From assembly GCA_037954325.1 (NCBI GenBank), contig JBBMNZ010000026.1:5335501-5399500 (forward strand): a stretch of 64,000 nt of DNA, written 5' to 3'. This DNA comes from Fistularia commersonii (lineage: Eukaryota; Chordata; Actinopteri; Syngnathiformes; Fistulariidae). Below the pieces are notes generated by a model that saw only the letters and a list, made by a program, of their open reading frames with translations, did no database searches and had not been told where the DNA came from. Below are positions 59,001 to 64,000 of this stretch, in pieces. The stretch's first letter is position 1. Each line of letters starts with the position of its first letter. A program made the position numbers and the translations under genes.

Positions 59001-59954
59001 TTTCAGTCTTAAAGACAAACGGAAATTCTGAATAATTGTGTGTCAATGCGACAGTATAGCGCATCTACATTGGAGTGCAACTAAATCTAAATATGGCTCT
59101 CGAGTCCATGACTTTCTCACTTCTTCCCTGACAGTCAGCACAACTTAATGAATGGTTCCCTGATTTATGCACAATATGCAATAACGCATGGCCCATATCT
59201 TTAGGGGTTCTAATGGCATTTCACCTAATTGAATTATGCAGTGGTTTGTGGCCATTAAATGAGCCATCACCTTTTGGTATTCTTGGTCTGAAGAAGGGAT
59301 GACAGAATTCCCCTGCCCTCCTAACAATAAAATCTGCACTGCAAAATTTGTCTCGCAAAGAGGGTTCATATCATGCTATCATACATGTCAGAATGATAAC
59401 GGGACTTATTTGTCTGATGCTTTGAGAAAATAAAAATGTGATCTTTTTTGAGGGATATGCTATCAATATTCAAATTGATAGTTTCTTAATTCACATTGGT
59501 TAAGAAAGTAGCTTATGCAGAGGAAAACATGACTGTCAGTATGTCAACTAGACTTTTGTGAAAGGATGAGTAACCTGAAAGTTGTTGATATGGTTGTGTG
59601 AAGTCATACACAATGCTGCCTGCTAGATCTCCATTTTAAGCCAGTGCTTCATTGGAGAATATGTAAATGTCATAATAAAATAACCTGTGAAACTCTGTGT
59701 GTGTGTGTGTGTGCGTGCAAGGGGCTGGGAAAAAAAAGTAATGAAATAAATAAGACAAAAAAATAGGGTAGATTGCTCCAAAGAGTCACAATACGTTCTT
59801 TCATGGAAAATTTGTAGTAATTATTGAAAATACGATCACACTTAATCTGGTATTCACTGAATAAAAAAATGGATATAACTGTAAATATTCATGAGAGATC
59901 TGCTTTCCCCAGAAAGTGAATTCAAATGTGAGGACCTTCGTCTTGACCCATTTA
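56093..59954. other. Non-coding DNA, no gene seen
   Basis: A perfect 7-bp stem with a 5-nt loop lies at 56236-56254 (GACCGGG and CCCGGTC). The 56100-56450 stretch is somewhat CG-richer than its flanks. A TG run lies at 59696-59714. The minus-strand frame at 57660-57851 has a hydrophobic stretch but no convincing splice sites. The pyrimidine-rich patch at 58120-58330 contains a run of 9 C. No repeat family is recognised. Confidence 0.5.
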
Positions 59955-59963
59955 CTCACTCAC

Positions 59964-60166
59964 CTCTCCACTTTGACCCGCGCAGAGCTCTTGGAGGACC
60001 CGGTAGCAATGATGGAGATAGGTGAAGCGTCATTAACGGTCTTATGTCCCGTGTGTCAGGGGCCACGTGGGACGGGGCGGTTGGTGGAGCCGCCGGGGTC
60101 CGGCAGCTTGTCCGCTGTCACGCTGAAGGTGACCTTCAGTATTGTGTTCGTAATAGCGTTGCTCAT
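59964..60166 (-). CDS. Candidate host exon with one in-frame TGA
   Basis: A 203-bp block, clearly GC-richer than its flanks. On the minus strand it is preceded by an acceptor-like TTTTTAATGTGTGCAG and followed at once by the near-ideal donor GTGAGTGAG (59955-59963). The frame starting at its first base encodes MSNAITNTILKVTFSVTADK and then LPDPGGSTNRPVPRGP, a TGA at 60056-60058, and then HTGHKTVNDASPISIIATGS, SKSSARVKVE. Third codon positions before the TGA are mostly G or C, as in real fish exons. I do not recognise the protein. The TGA could mean a pseudoexon, a wrong frame, or a shorter exon beginning after CATAAG. The plus strand also has an acceptor-like start (CGCGCAG) and a stop-free frame ending in TAA at 60179, so strand is not certain. 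Confidence 0.3.
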
Positions 60167-60180
60167 CTGCACACATTAAA

Positions 60181-60955
60181 AAGTGCAAATAGAGTGCAAA
60201 TGAAATGACTAGACCTGTCAAAAAACAGAAGGCATGAATTGCTGAGTAACTGTAAGACATTAGATCATTTACACTGGACTTTTGTCAGAAGTAAAAGTTA
60301 CCTCTGCTAAAAGGACATTATTTTGGTCAACGGTGGTTTGCACACTAAGTTTGAATACCAACATTCAATGGAAAAAAAACAATGATCCATAAATACATCT
60401 ATTGTGTAATGGAGAGGCAATCGGGAGCACTTCGAACCAAGTGTGTGAGACCCAAAGAGGAGAAATATGCAAAGGCAGTCATTCTGCACATATTGCACTT
60501 TATAAAGCTTTTCAGTCATTTCTATTAATGCCATCGCATCCGCTCAAGGGAAGGAGACATGAGCCCAACAAACAAATGCTTTTTGTTTTTTTCTCCACTT
60601 CTATCAATGTTTAAGTTTCCCCGCCATGCCATTTCGGATATCATCGTGAATTATGGGATGTATCTGAGCTAGTCACTAGGAGTAATGCACTATTTCCATG
60701 ACAAAACAACATTGCTTTTCCTTGTGTCTTCGGTCGTTTTTCGAGAACTTCAGCTATTATGCAGCTCGGATTTCCAGAAAGCTATTTTTTTTTTTGAGTA
60801 CATGTACTGTAAGCAAACAAGTAATAAACCATCCTTCCCAACCATAAGCTACCTGATAAATCTACCTTCTTTAACTTATCAAAGCTCCCTCCACTGGCTC
60901 TCCTAAGCTCTCGGTCCACATAAACGCATCAGTATGCCAGAACCGCTACTGCAGG
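60181..60955. other. Non-coding unique DNA, no gene seen
   Basis: AT-rich, with no recognised gene or repeat. Confidence 0.55.
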
Positions 60956-60959
60956 ATTT

Positions 60960-61060
60960 AGGCACATTGGCTGCGCTGCTCAGATCTCCGTATACATCCT
61001 AATGAGAACGGTTGCAGGTTCAACTCCAGGTCATCCTCAGGGTTACCCATGAGGTCGGGG
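60960..61060 (+). mobile_element. tRNA-like SINE head
   Basis: GGCACATTGGCTGCGCTGCTCAGA is box A-like. Some 40 bp later comes GGTTGCAGGTTCAACTCCAGG, with GGTTCAACTCC a full match to the box B consensus GGTTCRANTCC. This is the set-up of a tRNA-derived SINE. No cloverleaf of a working tRNA can be drawn because the box spacing and arms are wrong. No A-tail is seen downstream. Confidence 0.5.
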
Positions 61061-61830
61061 GATAGGGAAGAACCCTTGGAAGTGACTACACCATGAGAAT
61101 TGCAATGATAAGGGAGATTATGGGATGTTTCACTAGGTCAAAGAGGGGAGAAGGAAAGGGGATCTACACAGGGAGCTGGTGATTATGTTACTTGGTCTGT
61201 ACACAGATCTCTACAAGTGTGCACGCAAGAACAGAAGGGAGTGCGCTGGATGCAAAGTCTTTCCCACAACACACATGCATGTGCAATAGCAGACACATAA
61301 CTGCAAATAGCTTCACGGCCATTTCAGAGCTTAATACTGGGGGGGGATTTTAATACTTTTTCTGCATCCCCATGTAGTTTCATATCTTCAATTTACAATA
61401 GAAAAATGGCACAATTAAACAAAGACACAGATACTTCAGCCTGAGTCCATTAAGTTAATCTAAAACAATGCAAAAACAATGCACTCCTGAATTATAATCA
61501 TAAAATTAACCTTTTTTGTCTGTAGGAAATAGACAATACACGGATTGAGAATAATACTGCTTTCACCATGGAGGCATATTAAGGATAGAAATGTTGAAAA
61601 ATTTAAAAGGTCTCAAGAAAAAAATCTTTTGCTCTTACTTATAATGAATATTACATAAACTCGGACTTGATTTTATCATTTCTTTGTGCTTTGCATATTT
61701 ATATCAATATCAGCAAAGATCACAGCATTTAATTAATGTCTCTGCTCCCTGCATAGTTTTTGTATTCCTGTGTTTTATCTGCTCTGTGCTCTTCGGTGTT
61801 GAATCAAGCTAAACCAACGAGCCTGACGTT

Positions 61831-61855
61831 ATGTGTGTGTGTGTGTGTGTGTGTG
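61831..61855. repeat. (TG)n microsatellite
   Basis: About 12 clean TG units. Confidence 0.93.
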
Positions 61856-62636
61856 ACAAAATCATGAGACGGCAGAGGCAGCAAGCCTAATTTCCAGAAG
61901 TGCATACCTCACATAGTGCAATGAAAACACTAAGTGAGCCCTCAGTGTGGCCTAATGCAGCTCAAGTAGATGGTTTTATGACATTACCCACACTTGTACA
62001 GATGGATGCACATGTATACGCACACTGATGCTGATGCTGATACTGGAATAGGTACTATTCCACAGAGCTGCCTTCTGCTTCCAATTGCAGGCCCTCAGAA
62101 CACATTTTCAGCGGTTGAATTTAACTACCCTCTTCAACTGCTCCATTTGCTTTTTCCTGCCTTTCTGCATTTTTCTCCTCCTTTTATTTTATACCTTTTT
62201 TTATTCCTGTCTCATCTCAGTCTCCTCTTGCTCTCTCATCCCCTTCCTGCCCAACTCTCATCGCTGTCTCCAAATACTCTGACTGCTTGTCTTCTGTACC
62301 CTTTTATCCCTCTGTAGGGCCTCTGCATCACTTCACACCATCTTTAACTATGTGCACCCTGTGCCGTATAGATTCACAGTCCCATGGCTAATTACTGAGA
62401 CAAGAGCTTAGACATGGATTCTGCTGGAAAGTAAAAAACAACTGAGGCAGCCAAAGCTAAATTGAGTCATGCAGTGTCTCCTCAGACAATCTGTCAAGCA
62501 AGAATCAGAGCAAATGTGAGTGTATGTACATTTTGCAAATGCAGAAGGTAGGAACTTGCACATGAACATCCTGTCAGGTGCAAGAAAGCAGAAAAACATG
62601 ATTAAAAGTATGGGCTGATATACTTGAGGAGAGAGA

Positions 62637-62648
62637 GGGGGGGGGGGG
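62637..62648 (+). repeat. (G)12 homopolymer
   Basis: Twelve consecutive G after GAGAGA. Long G-runs are uncommon in AT-rich fish introns, can fold as a G-quadruplex, and are prone to sequencing error. Confidence 0.85.
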
Positions 62649-62794
62649 AGAAACTTCAAGCATGACTTTGCAGCTTTTCTGCATTGCTAAAAGACGAAAA
62701 ACGGCTTGCCTGTGGTACTATCGGGACGAGCAAGAAGAAAAGATTCAAACATTATACTAATTTCTTGTTAATAACTAAACTCAACCAAAAGACA

Positions 62795-62948
62795 GTTGAT
62801 GGTTATAAGCGGCCCTCTGATCAACTGGTGACTGATCCAGGGTCAGCCGTGCCTCTCATCCAGTTACCACTGGGATAGGCTTAATTAAGCCCCTCCGTGA
62901 CCCTCATCCCCGGATAAGGGGCATTCTGAATGAATGAATCATTGAATA
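62795..62948 (+). mobile_element. GAATGAAT-tailed repeat, 3' part, copy 5
   Basis: CTGATCCAGGGTCAGCCGTGCC, TCTCATCCAGTTACCACTGGGATAGGC, GTGACCCTCATCCCCGGATAAGGGGC and the tail ATTCTGAATGAATGAATC follow in order, the same as the 3' half of the family seen at 34.5 and 41.8 kb. The head is not recognisable. Confidence 0.8.
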
Positions 62949-63099
62949 AACCAAAAGAAGACGGTCTAAAATACACGTTCAATGCAGAGAAGATGTGGGA
63001 AGGATGATAAAAACTTTCAGATAAAAAGATCCAGAGAGAAAAAAAGGGGCAAACAGCGAACAAAGGGAAGAATAGTAAGACTGGGAAAAATACACTCAC

Positions 63100-63176
63100 A
63101 ATAAATATAAACCATGGTCTTGTTCAACAAGGAACCAACAAAGACACCCATTCCTGCAAGGACAACAACCGTAAGC
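63100..63176 (-). CDS. Weak candidate exon (hydrophobic)
   Basis: On the minus strand GAGTTTTGCAG precedes the block and GTGAGTGTA follows it (63091-63099). One frame is open and encodes LTVVVLAGMGVFVGSLLNKT, MVYIY, which reads like part of a membrane segment. An alternative acceptor (CCTTGCAG) would start it at 63153. The base before the donor is T, which is unfavourable. The family is not recognised and chance is quite possible. Confidence 0.2.
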
Positions 63177-63858
63177 CTGCAAAACTCAAAGGCTCTGGTG
63201 AAGGATTAAGAAATAAAATTATTCTCTAATGAAATCCATTCTCAACTACCTGATGTGTATCATGTGTTGTCCACCCTTTTCAAATACGGCCTCAACCTTG
63301 TACGTTGTTACTTTTCGGAGCCTTATATACTTTACTGTTGAAACTATAATCAGTCAATTAGTTTAATTGAGGGAGATATTAATAAAGTCATTTTTTACTG
63401 ACAGAGCATTTCAAGCCAATCGTGAAATAGATGTGATGCAGCAGTGACGACTGTTTGTAGAAATATTTTTATTTATTTAAAAAAAAAAACAAAGAGTACA
63501 ATTGAGTACAATGATTTAATTACTATTGTAGATGTTTAAAAAAAAGTAATATGTGGCACTTCACCTCGTTTTTGTTGTTCTTTGAGTGGGTGTTAAAGTA
63601 TGACCTTGTGGTGGTCCAGCTCTTGGAAAGCCTTCAGAATTGCTCTGGTAATTTGGACAAATGATCACATTGTGATCTATTCAAGTCACATTATATCGCT
63701 TAACCTTGTGTTTTCTCTCTCTTTCATCATGCCCTCAAGCTCTGTCTCTCAGGGAAAAGCAAGGTCTTATGACTCAGATCTACCTGTAGAGGATTCTGGC
63801 AAACAATGTTTTGTACAGGAGGTTTTTAGTTGATGTGCTCCGTACAGCAATATCTCAC

Positions 63859-63906
63859 CATTCTCAGCGGAGGGTCTTACAGCATTGCCTCTTGTGATTT
63901 TGATTC
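63859..63906 (-). CDS. Weak candidate 48-bp exon
   Basis: On the minus strand the border sequences are good: GTATTTTTGTTTACAG before and GTGAGATA after. Of three frames only one is open, encoding IKITRGNAVRPSAEN between split codons. The 48-bp length would keep frame if skipped. The phase at its 3' end does not lead into the favoured open frame of the 63.1 kb or 60 kb blocks, so a joint gene model fails as seen. The protein is not recognised. Confidence 0.2.
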
Positions 63907-64000
63907 CTGTAAACAAAAATACACATTTGCAAAGCTCTACAGGATGACCCACATGCCATGTTTTAATGGTAGATTGCAGCTGGATTTTGTAAGGAAGAAA

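Larger units (their letters stand above)
61061..62790. other. Non-coding DNA, no gene seen
   Basis: A TG array lies at 61831-61855, a pyrimidine-rich stretch at 62130-62300 and a run of 12 G at 62637-62648. No gene is recognised. Confidence 0.55.
62949..64000. other. Unique DNA with two weak exon-like blocks
   Basis: AT-rich sequence to the end of the window. Two minus-strand blocks with splice-like borders, 63100-63176 and 63859-63906, are described separately. A-runs lie at 63480-63490 and 63540-63545. Confidence 0.5.

Noticed and set aside
60960..61060. Functional tRNA gene
   Set aside because: Only boxes A and B are tRNA-like; acceptor and anticodon arms do not pair, so it is a SINE head.
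1..64000. CRISPR array, bacterial operon, or prophage
   Set aside because: No regularly spaced repeats, no ribosome-binding sites before long frames, no gene-dense layout; the repeats and microsatellites are those of a vertebrate.

Overview
This window reads as nuclear DNA of a ray-finned (teleost) fish, from an intron or an intergenic stretch. It is AT-rich, has no long open reading frames, carries many (CA)n/(TG)n microsatellites, and is scattered with decayed repeats of kinds typical of teleosts: a non-LTR retrotransposon family, a Tc1/mariner-like remnant, hAT-like MITEs, and tRNA-headed repeats with GAATGAAT tails. The family names rest on remembered consensus features, not on a database search. 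There are no bacterial operons, no CRISPR arrays and no rRNA or tRNA genes.

Layout. 0-13 kb is mostly unique non-coding DNA with small hairpins, microsatellites, one Penelope-like 3' fragment (3.2 kb) and one SINE-like copy (4.9 kb). 13.2-13.7 kb holds a decayed Tc1-like transposase on the minus strand. 15.78-16.25 kb is the best-defined element of the window: a 470-bp hAT-type MITE with terminal inverted repeats and an 8-bp target-site duplication. 16.3-23.6 kb is plain. 23.6-26.5 kb holds two retrotransposon 3' fragments and two pairs of oppositely oriented TG/CA arrays. 26.5-41.8 kb is again mainly unique, with a purine-rich patch (29 kb), a short retrotransposon fragment (31.3 kb), a poly(A) tract after a CpG-containing patch (34 kb) and old repeats at 34.4-36.2 kb.

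41.8-46.1 kb is a nest of repeats and includes the longest retrotransposon copy, whose broken reverse transcriptase still shows the FADD catalytic motif. 48-56 kb holds further fragments and a plus-strand retrotransposon copy (55.5-56.1 kb). 56-64 kb is mostly unique and holds the only places that look like host exons: a GC-rich block at 59964-60166 (minus) with good splice sites but one in-frame TGA, and two small minus-strand blocks with plausible splice signals at 63.1 and 63.9 kb. Their reading frames do not join simply, and none matches a protein I recognise, so no host gene is named.

No intact gene can be supported. The recognisable coding content is dead transposon protein sequence. 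The strongest leads are the exon-like block near 60 kb, the intact-ended MITE, and the paired TG/CA arrays near 24.6-25.8 kb. I saw no evidence of an undescribed multi-gene system.
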